Shown here piece by piece: positions 47,153-56,589 of a stretch of DNA of 64,000 bases. The notes below the pieces were generated by a model. That model was not told the origin of the DNA, searched no databases, and was given only the letters and a program-made list of their open reading frames with translations. The position numbers and the translations under genes are program-made. This stretch comes from an uncultured Lachnospiraceae bacterium. Lineage in GTDB: Bacteria > Bacillota > Clostridia > Lachnospirales > Lachnospiraceae. Each line of letters begins with the position of its first letter. Positions within the stretch are counted from its first letter, which is position 1. Location: contig CANQAR010000001.1 in the NCBI GenBank assembly GCA_947588845.1, forward strand, positions 88,589-152,588, read 5' to 3'.

Positions 47153-47213
47153 GATTGAAAATGCCTGCTGACACAGACCCGAATCCCGCGCGCAAAACTC
47201 GCAGGCGAGTTAT
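47153..47213. repeat. CGAATCCCGCGCGCAAAACTC repeat, copy C
   Basis: Matches the 3' two thirds of copies A and B (GCCTGCTGACRCAGACCCGAATCCCG...) and stops at the end of ftsW. It lies in the ftsW-murA gap, within the operon. Confidence 0.75.
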
Positions 47214-47214
47214 A

Positions 47215-48291
47215 TCATCTGCTCCACCGGCTCACGGACAGCGCAAGCCCCATCTCCGCGAGCAGAAAAAGAACAGAAGTCCCTCCATAACTGATAAAAG
47301 GAAGCGTGATCCCGGTGTTCGGGATCGTGTTGGTAACTACCGCGATATTCAGGATCACCTGAATCGCGATATGTCCCATGATTCCCGCGGCAATCAGCGC
47401 TCCAAACAGATCGGACGCATGGGTCGCGATAACCATAAACCGCCACAGCAGCAGCAGAAACAGAAACATCAGCAGCCACGCGCCGAACATGCCAAATTCC
47501 TCGCATATTACAGAAAAAATCATGTCATTCTGCGCCTCCGGCACAAAGCCAAGCTTCTGCAGACTGTTGCCGAAGCCGCGGCCGAACAGCCCGCCCGAGC
47601 CGATCGCGTACAGTCCCTGCATGGTCTGATACCCCTTTTCGTACAGCTCCGGATGCCGCCAGATGGCGAGACGTTCCAGGCGGTACTGTTCCAGGCTCAG
47701 AAAAATTCCCATGAATCCGCCGCCGCAGAGCACAATCCAGAGAAAAGGCAGATAACGGGGATTGGATATGAAAATCATGATCATGGCAATTCCCAGAATG
47801 ATGATCGCGGTACTTAAATTATTTGTACCAACCAGCGCCACAATCGGAAGCACCGGAAAAGTGACACGTACGATCATGGCCAGGCTCTTCTTTTTCTGCA
47901 TACGGCTGACGATCCCCGCAAGAAGCAGAATCACAGCCGGTTTCGCAAACTCGGAGGGCTGAAAAGACAAAGGTCCGAGAGAAAGCCAGCGCTTTGAGCC
48001 GTTATACGTATCTCCGACCAGGAGAACCGCGCCCGAAAGCGCCAGAGAAATCAGGTAGGAAGGAACCGCCAGGCGGCTCAGCGCATGATAATCCACGGAA
48101 GAGATTACACACATCAGCACAAGACCGAGGGCCATTGCAAAAAACTGTTTTTTAAAATAATAGGCAGAGTCGCCGAAACGGACCTGCCCATTATATGAAC
48201 TCATGCTGTATAAAACCAGAAGTCCGAATCCGGTCAAAAACAGGACAATAACAAGCAGAAATCCGTCCGGTTTACCAGGTCGAGAATGCAA
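47215..48291 (-). CDS. SEDS peptidoglycan polymerase FtsW/SpoVE
   Basis: 358 residues, about 10 membrane helices. SEDS glycosyltransferase that polymerises lipid II with a class B PBP. Seen: LYSMSSYNGQVRFGDS, KRWLSLGPLSFQPSEFAKPA, GGLFGRGFGNSLQKLGFVPE, and PNTGITLPFISYGGTSV. TTG start at 48291 behind AGGAAGTGG. FtsW and SpoVE cannot be told apart from sequence alone; it is between murD and murA. Confidence 0.94.
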   Translation of the reverse strand: MHSRPGKPDGFLLVIVLFLTGFGLLVLYSMSSYNGQVRFGDSAYYFKKQFFAMALGLVLMCVISSVDYHALSRLAVPSYLISLALSGAVLLVGDTYNGSKRWLSLGPLSFQPSEFAKPAVILLLAGIVSRMQKKKSLAMIVRVTFPVLPIVALVGTNNLSTAIIILGIAMIMIFISNPRYLPFLWIVLCGGGFMGIFLSLEQYRLERLAIWRHPELYEKGYQTMQGLYAIGSGGLFGRGFGNSLQKLGFVPEAQNDMIFSVICEEFGMFGAWLLMFLFLLLLWRFMVIATHASDLFGALIAAGIMGHIAIQVILNIAVVTNTIPNTGITLPFISYGGTSVLFLLAEMGLALSVSRWSR

Positions 48292-48302
48292 ACTACCACT
48301 TC

Positions 48303-49661
48303 CTAGGGCAATCGATGTACCAGTTCTTTAAACTGCCGCCCCCTGACTTCATAATTCGGGAACATTCCCCAGCTTGCACAGGCCGGGGAGAGGAGCACCG
48401 CGTCGCCTTCTTCCGCTCTGGACGCGCAGATATTGACCGCTTCCTCAAGCGACTCCGCAAACAGAATCTCATGAAATCCGCAGCGTCTGGCCGCCTCGGC
48501 AATTTTCTCTCTTGTCTGTCCGATCAGCACAAGATATTTCACTTTTCCGTCAAAGGCACGAATCCATTCCTCATAGGAAGAGTTTTTGTCATACCCTCCC
48601 CCGATCAGCAGCGTCGGCCGTTCCATCGCCTGGATTCCCTTGATCGCCGCGTCCGGATTTGTCCCTTTGGAATCGTTGTAATATACGACGCCGTGTTTTT
48701 CCGTAACGTACTCTATCCTGTGCTCCACCGCCTGAAACGCGCAAAGAACAGGCCGCATCTCCTCCACGGTAACCCCGTAGGCCAGCGCGGCCGCAACGGC
48801 AGCCATGATATTTTCATAATTATGTACGCCAAGCAGCTGCACTTCTTTCACGGAACAGATATCCGTAATCCCCGCTTCCGACGCATAGCGAATTTTGTCT
48901 CCCTCGAGATAGACTCCCCGCGCGAGCGCACGTCTGCTGCTGAACCAGAGCACTTTCGTGGAGAGCTTTTCGCCGAAATCCCTGAGAATCTCATCTTCAT
49001 AATTCAGAACACAGGTATCCTCCGCGCTCTGATGCGCCGTGATCAGCTCTTTCACCCGGATATATTCTTCCATCGTATGATGGCGGTTCAGATGATCCGG
49101 CGTAATATTCAGGATCGCGCTGACCTTTGGCGCAAACTGTTCCGTCGTCTCCAGCTGGAAACTGCTGATCTCGGCGACAGTCACCGCTTTCTCCGTCATA
49201 TGCTGCACGGCTTCCGTATAAGAAAACCCGATATTTCCAACGACATACACTTCTTCCCGGACATGCTTCATGATCTCGCCGAGAAGGCTGGTCGTCGTCG
49301 TCTTGCCGTTTGTCCCCGTGACAGCGAGGACATCCCCTTTTCCGCACCGAAATGCCAGCTCAACCTCTCCCCAGATCGGAAGTCCTCTCTCCCTGAGGCT
49401 GTTCACAAGCGGCAGGTCGCACGGAACTCCGGGACTGAGAACGACCAGAGTCAGCCGTTCTGCCTCATCCTCGGGAAGTTCTCCAAGCAGTATTTTTACC
49501 CTGCTCCCCTGCGGGAGTTTCGCAAGCACTTTATCTGCATCAACCTCTGTATTTCCATCAAACAAAATCACTTCAGCCTGCAGGCTGATCAGCAGCCTGG
49601 CAGCTCCGATTCCGCTGATGCCGGTACCAAAAACCAGTACAGTTTCTCCTGTCCATTTCAT
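48303..49661 (-). CDS. murD: UDP-N-acetylmuramoylalanine--D-glutamate ligase
   Basis: 452 residues. Adds D-glutamate to the muropeptide precursor. Seen: N-terminal VLVFGTGISGIGAARLL, the ATP loop VTGTNGKTTTTSLLGEI, NITPDHLNRHHTMEEY, NDSKGTNPDAAIKGI, and SPACASWGMFPNYEVRG. ATG at 49661, 8 nt after GGAGG. The ORF could open 5 codons earlier. 11 nt before ftsW. Confidence 0.96.
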   Translation of the reverse strand: MKWTGETVLVFGTGISGIGAARLLISLQAEVILFDGNTEVDADKVLAKLPQGSRVKILLGELPEDEAERLTLVVLSPGVPCDLPLVNSLRERGLPIWGEVELAFRCGKGDVLAVTGTNGKTTTTSLLGEIMKHVREEVYVVGNIGFSYTEAVQHMTEKAVTVAEISSFQLETTEQFAPKVSAILNITPDHLNRHHTMEEYIRVKELITAHQSAEDTCVLNYEDEILRDFGEKLSTKVLWFSSRRALARGVYLEGDKIRYASEAGITDICSVKEVQLLGVHNYENIMAAVAAALAYGVTVEEMRPVLCAFQAVEHRIEYVTEKHGVVYYNDSKGTNPDAAIKGIQAMERPTLLIGGGYDKNSSYEEWIRAFDGKVKYLVLIGQTREKIAEAARRCGFHEILFAESLEEAVNICASRAEEGDAVLLSPACASWGMFPNYEVRGRQFKELVHRLP

Positions 49662-49738
49662 TTCAAGTTCCTCCATTGTCTCAATTCAGGCCCGGTTTCT
49701 CTCCTCCGCCGCTGTCTCCGAAGTCTGCCGCCGGCGGC

Positions 49739-50713
49739 TCATCCGGCCGCCACAAGCCCGAGCACGCACAAAAATGTTGTAACTACGGTAAATACTGTGA
49801 CAATCCTGGTCTCCGGCCAGCCACATTTTTCAAAATGATGGTGAATCGGAGCCATTTTGAAGATACGCTTCCCGCCCGTCTTTTTGAAATAGGTGACCTG
49901 TATGATCACTGAGAGGACTTCCACAAGGTAAATCAGTCCAATGATCGGAAGGAACAGCGGCATCCGCATAAGATAGGCAGAGCCGGCGACAAATCCTCCG
50001 AGCGCAAGCGAGCCCGTATCCCCCATAAATACTTTGGCCGGATAGGTGTTAAACAGCAGAAACCCCAGCAGCGCGCCGGCAACCGCCGCGGTAATCGGCT
50101 CAATTCCGCCTTTCATGCTGATCGAGACTACTGTGTAAAAGACTGCGACAATCGTCGTCACGCCGGTTGCAAGGCCATCCAGACCATCCGTGAAATTTAC
50201 GCCGTTCACTGTGCCGATAATCGCAAAATAAGCGAGAGGAACGGCAATGATCCTCACGGTCATACCGGACAGCACTTTTCCTCCGGAAAACGGGATCAGC
50301 AGATCCAGGCAGGATTTATCCATGATCCAGAGATATACGACAAAAATTGTCGTGACAAGCAGCTGGCCTGCCATTTTCTGCTTTGGATACAGTCCGTCCG
50401 AACGCCTGAGCACCACCTTCAGATAGTCGTCGAGAAATCCTATAATCCCGAACCCGAGTATCAGAAACAGCACGGGAATGATTCTCGGATATTTCCCGAT
50501 GAACAGCATTGAAGTTGCCGCGGTGCTGATCAGGATGATCAGCCCTCCCATCGTCGGCGTCCCGGCCTTTTTCAAGTGGGACTCCACGCCCTCCTTGCGC
50601 TCAGTCTGGCTGACCTTCAGCCGCTGAAGAAACGGAATTACGATCGGACTTAACAGCACACTGACCAGAAACGCCGCAAATAATGGAATCAATACTTCCT
50701 GACTTATTATCAT
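49739..50713 (-). CDS. mraY: Phospho-MurNAc-pentapeptide translocase
   Basis: 324 residues, 10 membrane helices. Makes lipid I on undecaprenyl phosphate. Seen: HLKKAGTPTMGGLIIL, FLDDYLKVV with the metal-binding aspartates, NFTDGLDGLATG, and FMGDTGSLALGG, KMAPIHHHFEKCGWPE. Follows the SpoVD-like gene after a 140-nt gap in which no clear signal is seen. Confidence 0.97.
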   Translation of the reverse strand: MIISQEVLIPLFAAFLVSVLLSPIVIPFLQRLKVSQTERKEGVESHLKKAGTPTMGGLIILISTAATSMLFIGKYPRIIPVLFLILGFGIIGFLDDYLKVVLRRSDGLYPKQKMAGQLLVTTIFVVYLWIMDKSCLDLLIPFSGGKVLSGMTVRIIAVPLAYFAIIGTVNGVNFTDGLDGLATGVTTIVAVFYTVVSISMKGGIEPITAAVAGALLGFLLFNTYPAKVFMGDTGSLALGGFVAGSAYLMRMPLFLPIIGLIYLVEVLSVIIQVTYFKKTGGKRIFKMAPIHHHFEKCGWPETRIVTVFTVVTTFLCVLGLVAAG

Positions 50714-50853
50714 CTCACACCTCTTCTTTTAATCTTCTGTTTCAGACAATCCACATACTTTCTCTCTGCCAGGCCAGAAAGAAAGTGCTCACCTGTCATA
50801 CGTTACAAGTATAAAAGGTTTCCGGGGATTATTCAACCTGTTTTCTCATTTTT

Positions 50854-52608
50854 TTAATTTGTTTCCTCTTCTGTCTGTTTTTTCTCAATTCCGAGATACG
50901 GCAGGATATTCTGGAACACTTCCCGCATTACCGGCGCCGCTATGGTTCCTCCGTAGTAAACTCCCTGCGGATTATTGATCACACACATGCCGATCACCTG
51001 CGGGTCATCGGCAGGAGCAAAACCGACAAAGGAGGATATGTATTTATTGGCGCTGCGCGGAAGCGTTTCAGAGGTGGCAGTCTTCCCGCCGATCCGGTAT
51101 CCTTCTATATAGGCGTTTTTGCCGCCTCCCCCGTCCACCACCTGCTCAAGCAGAAAGCGCATCGTCTCTGAAGTCTCTTCTGAAAGAATACGCCGCGTCA
51201 GCGGATATTCACAGACTTTGACAAGCGCGCCGTCCTCCGCCCTTGCCTGAACGCCAAAATGCGGTGTGATCCGCATTCCGCCGTTGATAATGGAGCTGAC
51301 GGTTGTGATCAGCTGGATCGGCGTAATCTGGAACGACTGTCCGAAGGAGATTGTGGCAAGTTCCACCTGTCCGACATTTTCCTGCCTGTGCATGATCGTC
51401 GCCGCCTCTCCCGGAAGATCAATTCCCGTCTTTTCATCCAGCGCGAACTGATGAAAATACTGAAAATACCGTTCAACTCCAAGTCTCAGCCCCACTTCGA
51501 TAAACACCGGATTGCAGGAATTCTGCGTAGCCTGCACAAAGGTTTCCCCTCCATGGCCGCTCACCTTGTGGCAGCGGATCCTCCGATCTTCCACAATCTT
51601 AAAGCCGGGACAGGAAAACTGATCGCTGAGGGAGACAACGCCCGCCTCCAGTCCCGCGGCCGCCGTGACAGTCTTGAATGTGGAACCTGGCTCGTACGTG
51701 TCATTGATGCAGCCATTGCGCCACATCTGGTTCAGCGCATTCTGAAGTTCTTCCCCGGAAATAGTTTCATTTCCGGCAGGGAGCGTATACGGCTTATTCA
51801 GGTCAAACTCCGGAACATTTGTCATCGCGTAAATCTCCCCGTTTTTCGGATTCATGACAATAATGGAAACACTGTCGGCTTCTTTTTGCTCCATGACCTT
51901 GTACGCGGCCTGCTCCACAAACTCCTGAATGTTCGCGTCAAGACTGATACAGAGATCATTCCCGTTTACGGGTTCCTCGCGGTTCTCTCCGGTATCGGAC
52001 AATTCAACGCCTCTCGCGTCAGTCAGAGTCAGGATTTTTCCCGGCATTCCCTGCAGAATATCCTCATATTTCACCTCAAGGCCGATAATTCCCTGGTTGT
52101 CTCCTCCCGTAAAACCAAGAACCTTGGAGGCAAGACTTCCAAACGGATAATACCGTCTGTAGTCCTCATCAACCTTTACCCCCGCCAGCTCATAGTTCCG
52201 GATTCTGTCTCCCTTTTCCTTCTCCACGTTTTTCGCTACACGTTCAATCGAACTGATCTTTTCCACCCTTTTTCTGACCTCTTCCGCGGAGAGCCCCAGT
52301 TCCCGGCTCAAAACCTCGGTCACCTGGTCAGGATCTTTAATCTGGCTGTGAATCACCGATATGGTGCAAACCGTACGGTTGTCAGCCAGAACCTTCCCCG
52401 TCCGGTCAATGATCCTTCCCCTCGCCGCTTTAATCGGCCGTTCTCTCTCGTGAAGGTCCTGCGCAAGCTTTGCATAATACTCCGAATCGACAACCATCAG
52501 ACTGACCAGTCTCCCCGCCAGCCCAAGCATCGCCAGAAAACAGAACAGAAACACAACCACCGTCTTTTTGCGGTGAAAACTTTTGGTTTTCTGAATGGCA
52601 GACTGCAT
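50854..52608 (-). CDS. Class B penicillin-binding protein, SpoVD/FtsI type, with a KTA box
   Basis: 584 residues. Transpeptidase that crosslinks septal or cortex wall. One membrane helix (about 17-37), dimerisation domain starting RPIKAARGRIIDRTG, and a transpeptidase domain with the nucleophile Ser309 in EPGSTFK and the SxN box SCN. The third box, normally KTG, reads KTA (GGKTATSE; codons 51076-51084). No PASTA domain. ATG at 52608 behind GACGAGG; an opening 14 codons longer has no site. Second of two adjacent class B PBP genes. Confidence 0.92.
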   Translation of the reverse strand: MQSAIQKTKSFHRKKTVVVFLFCFLAMLGLAGRLVSLMVVDSEYYAKLAQDLHERERPIKAARGRIIDRTGKVLADNRTVCTISVIHSQIKDPDQVTEVLSRELGLSAEEVRKRVEKISSIERVAKNVEKEKGDRIRNYELAGVKVDEDYRRYYPFGSLASKVLGFTGGDNQGIIGLEVKYEDILQGMPGKILTLTDARGVELSDTGENREEPVNGNDLCISLDANIQEFVEQAAYKVMEQKEADSVSIIVMNPKNGEIYAMTNVPEFDLNKPYTLPAGNETISGEELQNALNQMWRNGCINDTYEPGSTFKTVTAAAGLEAGVVSLSDQFSCPGFKIVEDRRIRCHKVSGHGGETFVQATQNSCNPVFIEVGLRLGVERYFQYFHQFALDEKTGIDLPGEAATIMHRQENVGQVELATISFGQSFQITPIQLITTVSSIINGGMRITPHFGVQARAEDGALVKVCEYPLTRRILSEETSETMRFLLEQVVDGGGGKNAYIEGYRIGGKTATSETLPRSANKYISSFVGFAPADDPQVIGMCVINNPQGVYYGGTIAAPVMREVFQNILPYLGIEKKQTEEETN

Positions 52609-52681
52609 GAAAAACCTCGTCTCAGCTTTAGTATAGTTTATTAGGCCCAAATCTCCGTTATGTATAATTCTTCACAAATCG

Positions 52682-52757
52682 GGCAGGAGGCGTTTTTCCC
52701 TCCTGTCCGCCGGCGGCTTTTTGTGTCACAGGACGAAATTTCCTGTGACACAAAGAA
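52682..52757. repeat. Modular intergenic repeat with TGTCACAGGACG hairpin
   Basis: GGGCAGGAGG/CCTCCTGTCC hairpin followed by the palindrome TGTGTCACAGGACGAAATTT with its complementary half. The second module is found inverted at 8910-8940. It lies in the gap between the two PBP genes. Confidence 0.65.
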
Positions 52758-52783
52758 ATGCCCTGCATCGCAGGGCATCTTCT

Positions 52784-55060
52784 CTATTCTTCCTCCTCAG
52801 GCAAATCCGAAGGATCCCACATGGAAGAAACATCCGCCGCGGCCGTATCCTCCGCCGGCGGCACTGCCATATCAGGATTGTCCGCCTTCTCTTCCGGTTC
52901 CATTTCCTCTGTTATCTCGATATCCGCCACATGGTTCATAACGCCGTCGTAAACCGCGCCGTCCTCGTCCACATAAGCTCCCTCAATCGGGGAACCTTCC
53001 GCCGTCACGACAATGTTGGCGTCATTGACGTAAGCGCCCTTGTAGTAATTTCCATAGAGATCCATCGCGTCAAACGTCTGCTTTTCTTTTTCTTCTTTTG
53101 CAAGGTCTTCTCTGCTGAGTCCAAGCTGAGCGAGAAGATCATCCGTCACTTCCTCTGTCGGATATATGTTCAGATAAGGAAGCACTTCAATCGCAATCTT
53201 GCGGAATACAACCTGCGCATACGTGCTGACCGCCTGCTCCGCCACATTCGGCTCATCGACAATCACGTACATCACAATCTCCGGATCATTGATCGGGGCC
53301 GCACCGATAAACGATACCAGGTAATGTCCGTCCCAGCGCTGTCCCGTCTCAGGATTGATTTTCTCCGCCGTACCGGTTTTCCCCCCGGTCAGATAGCCCG
53401 GAACCCGGGAATTACGTCCCGTACCTTCCTGAACAGCCGTTTTCAGATAGTCTTTTATAATCTCGGACACCTCAGTCGACACGGTCTGCTTCAGCAGAAG
53501 ACTGTCCATGCTTTTAACCACCTTGCCGTCGTCATCCAGTATCTTGTCGACCACATGAGGCTGGTAATAATAGCCGCCGTTTACAATAGAGCAGAACGCA
53601 GAAATCTCCTGTACCATCGTACAGGTGAAGCCCTGTCCGAATGAACAGGTGGCAAGCTCTACCTCATTCATCTTTTCGCGCGTGTAAACCGCTCCGGACG
53701 CCTCGTTCGGAAGATCGATGCCGGTCCGCTTTCCAAAATTAAACATGGACTGCATCTCAATAAACTGAGCGACCCCCATCTTTCTTCCAATCGCCATCAG
53801 ACCATCATTGCAGGAATTCTTGATAACCTCCCCGAGCGTCTCAACGCCATGTCCGTAAATATTATCACATTTGATTTCCGTATCCGTCACAAACTCGCCG
53901 CCGTCACAGATAAAAGTATCCGATGTCGTGACGTCCCCGTTTTCAAGCGCTGCCGCCACATGGATCGGCTTTACAACAGATCCCGGCTCATATCCGTCCG
54001 TCACACAGAAATTTTTCCACATTGTGTTCAGGGCCTCAACAAAACCCTCTGGACCCAGGTCCTTCTGTTCGGTCGGCGAATACCACGCCGAGATATTCTG
54101 CGGATCATTCAGATTATAACTGGAATTCGTCGCCATCGCGAGAACCGCCCCGTTGTTGGGATTCATCACGACCACGCCGATATTCTTCGCTCCATGTTTT
54201 GCCGTTCCGTCATCCTTCTTATCGCCGTATTCGTCGTCAAACTCCGCAATGTATTTCTCAACAATCTGCTGGATATTGATATCAATCGTCGATTTAAGCG
54301 TATAGCCGTTTTCCGGCGGAATCGTGCGGCGCTGATACTCCTGACTCTCATTCAGATAGCCGAACACCCTTCCGTCTGTTCCCTTAAGCATATCGTCATA
54401 ATAAGCTTCCAGGCCGACAATACCGTCGCCGATTTCGTTGGAAAATCCGACGACCGTACTCGCAACACTGTTCATCGGATATTTCCGCACGTATTTATCT
54501 TCAAACCAGATCCCGGTCACCTTCTCGAGCTTCGCACGCTCTTCCTTTGAGAGATTCCTGTCCTCATCCAGCGATGTGTACTCTTCATACGCGTCTTTCT
54601 GCTCTTCCGTCGCGTTCATCAGAATGATTTGATACTGGCTGTTCCGCGTCTTCTCATCCTTGATCAGATGCTCCATTTCATCCGGATCCAGGTCAAACAC
54701 ATCCTCCAGCGCATCCACTGTGGCTTCCACATACTCTTCGTAATGCTCGCTGTTATTTTCTTTATAATAATTGACCGCATAGCAGTCCAGAATCACATTA
54801 TACTGCCGCTCGCTGTAAGCGAGAACCCGGCCGTTCGAGTCCTGGATCTCCCCGCGTCTGCTGTACAGTGTGCGGCTGTCGTAATTTTCCTGCGAAAGGA
54901 CCTGTTTTGCGTAGCGCTGTCCCTTGCTGACATTGATAAAAGCGATCCTCAGGATCAAAATAATCAGGAATAATAAAATGAATGCAAATACAGCTGAAAG
55001 CTTTATTTGCATTTTTCTTGTAAATCTCTGTTCTTTTTTATTTTTATATACTTTTGCCAA
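52784..55060 (-). CDS. Class B penicillin-binding protein (FtsI/PBP2-like) with C-terminal motif
   Basis: 758 residues, long for the family. Membrane helix (about 17-37), dimerisation domain (YDSRTLYSRRGEIQDSNGRV), transpeptidase domain with EPGSVVKPIH, SCNDG and GGKTGTAEK. After it come about 110 extra residues: a segment with VVTAEGSPIEGAYVDEDG that resembles the end of DivIB in the same operon, then an acidic Pro/Ala tail ending DLPEEEE. TTG start at 55060 behind AGGTGA. First PBP gene of the cluster, directly after ftsL (12 nt), the usual place of ftsI/pbpB. Confidence 0.9.
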   Translation of the reverse strand: MAKVYKNKKEQRFTRKMQIKLSAVFAFILLFLIILILRIAFINVSKGQRYAKQVLSQENYDSRTLYSRRGEIQDSNGRVLAYSERQYNVILDCYAVNYYKENNSEHYEEYVEATVDALEDVFDLDPDEMEHLIKDEKTRNSQYQIILMNATEEQKDAYEEYTSLDEDRNLSKEERAKLEKVTGIWFEDKYVRKYPMNSVASTVVGFSNEIGDGIVGLEAYYDDMLKGTDGRVFGYLNESQEYQRRTIPPENGYTLKSTIDINIQQIVEKYIAEFDDEYGDKKDDGTAKHGAKNIGVVVMNPNNGAVLAMATNSSYNLNDPQNISAWYSPTEQKDLGPEGFVEALNTMWKNFCVTDGYEPGSVVKPIHVAAALENGDVTTSDTFICDGGEFVTDTEIKCDNIYGHGVETLGEVIKNSCNDGLMAIGRKMGVAQFIEMQSMFNFGKRTGIDLPNEASGAVYTREKMNEVELATCSFGQGFTCTMVQEISAFCSIVNGGYYYQPHVVDKILDDDGKVVKSMDSLLLKQTVSTEVSEIIKDYLKTAVQEGTGRNSRVPGYLTGGKTGTAEKINPETGQRWDGHYLVSFIGAAPINDPEIVMYVIVDEPNVAEQAVSTYAQVVFRKIAIEVLPYLNIYPTEEVTDDLLAQLGLSREDLAKEEKEKQTFDAMDLYGNYYKGAYVNDANIVVTAEGSPIEGAYVDEDGAVYDGVMNHVADIEITEEMEPEEKADNPDMAVPPAEDTAAADVSSMWDPSDLPEEEE

Positions 55061-55072
55061 CTGCTCACCTGC

Positions 55073-55573
55073 TTACTCTTCGGGTACATCCGTATACTGG
55101 CGCACATAATCACTGTCGATTCCGCTGTAGGTCACAATCTGTCCTTTCTTCGCATAATCCATACCAAGTTTGTTTATGGCGACATCCTTTACGTGTTCCA
55201 TGTCCACATTCGCCATGATCCTGTTGTAATCCGCATCATTTTCAAGCTTCGCCTCATCCAGATTCACCTCAAGCGACGTAACCTCCCGGCGCAGCTTTGT
55301 ATTTTCAGCCTGCAGCTTCAGATAGTTTACACACATAAAAACCGTGATGGCGCCTGCCGCCGCCAGAAACAGAACATAACCGAAATTCATCTGCAGAGCA
55401 CGCTCCCTGTTCTTTCTGGTCGCACGACTGGTTTTCTGACGTTTCTTTGTCTGATTCTTTCCGGTCTGTCCGTAAGACTGCTCCGGCTGCACTTTGCGCA
55501 CAACGCTGCCATCCACATATTCATAAGAATCTTTCCGTTTCCCGGTTTCTCTCTTTTTTTCAGCTCCGGCCAT
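55073..55573 (-). CDS. FtsL-like septum protein
   Basis: 166 residues. Basic cytosolic part (1-60), one membrane helix (about 63-83, GYVLFLAAAGAITVFMCVNY), then a leucine-zipper coiled coil (LKLQAENTKLRREVTSLEV) and a short tail. Size, topology and position between rsmH and the PBP identify FtsL, which recruits the septal synthase with DivIB. Confidence 0.85.
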   Translation of the reverse strand: MAGAEKKRETGKRKDSYEYVDGSVVRKVQPEQSYGQTGKNQTKKRQKTSRATRKNRERALQMNFGYVLFLAAAGAITVFMCVNYLKLQAENTKLRREVTSLEVNLDEAKLENDADYNRIMANVDMEHVKDVAINKLGMDYAKKGQIVTYSGIDSDYVRQYTDVPEE

Positions 55574-55577
55574 TCTC

Positions 55578-56531
55578 TCACTCCTCTACACTCTGTAATT
55601 TTCGTTCAAAGACTCTCAGCTTTGAACTCTTCGCTCTCGGATTGACTGCCAGCTCTTCCTCCTTTGGAGTCACCGGTTTTTTTGTGACTACATACCCTTT
55701 GGGCTTCTTCCCGCATACGCAGACAGGAAACTCCTTTGGACAGGTACACGGATTCTCACACCGCCGGAAGATATTCTTGACAATCCGGTCCTCCAGAGAA
55801 TGAAAGGTAATCACGCAGATGCGTCCGCCTTCATTCAGTAAGTCTATCATATCTTCCAGAGAATTTTCAAGTACTTCCAGTTCCCTGTTCAGCTCAATTC
55901 GAATTGCCTGGAATGTCCTTTTGGCCGGGTGTCCTCCAACTGCCCGCATTTTCATCGGTATCGCCGCTTTTATAACCTGAATTAACTCCCCGGTTGTCTC
56001 CAGTGTTTTTTCTTTACGTACATTTACGATGTGACGGGCGATATTTTTCGCGAACCGTTCCTCCCCATAGTCCCGGATGATGCGGTAAAGCTCCATCTCA
56101 CTGTAACCGTTCACAATATCTTTTGCCGTCATTTCCTGCCTCTGATCCATTCTCATGTCCAGCGGCGCGTCTTCTCTGTATGTAAATCCGCGGTCTGCCG
56201 TATCAAGCTGATAGGAGGAAACCCCCAGATCCAAAATGACTCCATCTACCGATGTAATACCAAGTCTTCTGAGTTCCTGTCTCATCTCGCAGTAATTGCT
56301 GCGAACAATGGTAACTATATTTTCAAACTCCCCAAGGCGTCTGGCCGCGGCCTCGACCGCCGCCGCATCCTGATCTATACCGACGAGCCGCCCCTTCTGC
56401 GACAATCGCCTGCATATCTCCAGGGAATGGCCCCCGCCTCCAAGCGTGCCATCCACATAGATGCCGTCCGGTCTGATCTTCAGCGCGTCAATGCTTTCTT
56501 CCAAAAGTACAGATTTGTGCCTGAATTCCAT
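55578..56531 (-). CDS. rsmH: 16S rRNA (cytosine-1402-N4) methyltransferase
   Basis: 317 residues. Formerly MraW. Seen: [17 protein letters not shown], the SAM loop [46 protein letters not shown], and [17 protein letters not shown] cluster, [17 protein letters not shown], near the C-terminus is seen in many clostridial homologues. The stop is 4 nt from ftsL. Confidence 0.97.
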   Translation of the reverse strand: MEFRHKSVLLEESIDALKIRPDGIYVDGTLGGGGHSLEICRRLSQKGRLVGIDQDAAAVEAAARRLGEFENIVTIVRSNYCEMRQELRRLGITSVDGVILDLGVSSYQLDTADRGFTYREDAPLDMRMDQRQEMTAKDIVNGYSEMELYRIIRDYGEERFAKNIARHIVNVRKEKTLETTGELIQVIKAAIPMKMRAVGGHPAKRTFQAIRIELNRELEVLENSLEDMIDLLNEGGRICVITFHSLEDRIVKNIFRRCENPCTCPKEFPVCVCGKKPKGYVVTKKPVTPKEEELAVNPRAKSSKLRVFERKLQSVEE

Positions 56532-56589
56532 ACAAACCTCCTGATAATGCGGAAATATCTCCTCCCTTCCTGAATATCTCCGCCCAAAG

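Noticed and set aside
48315..49838. + strand frame of 507 codons opposite murD
   Set aside because: murD has all ligase motifs on the minus strand; the + product is a shadow.
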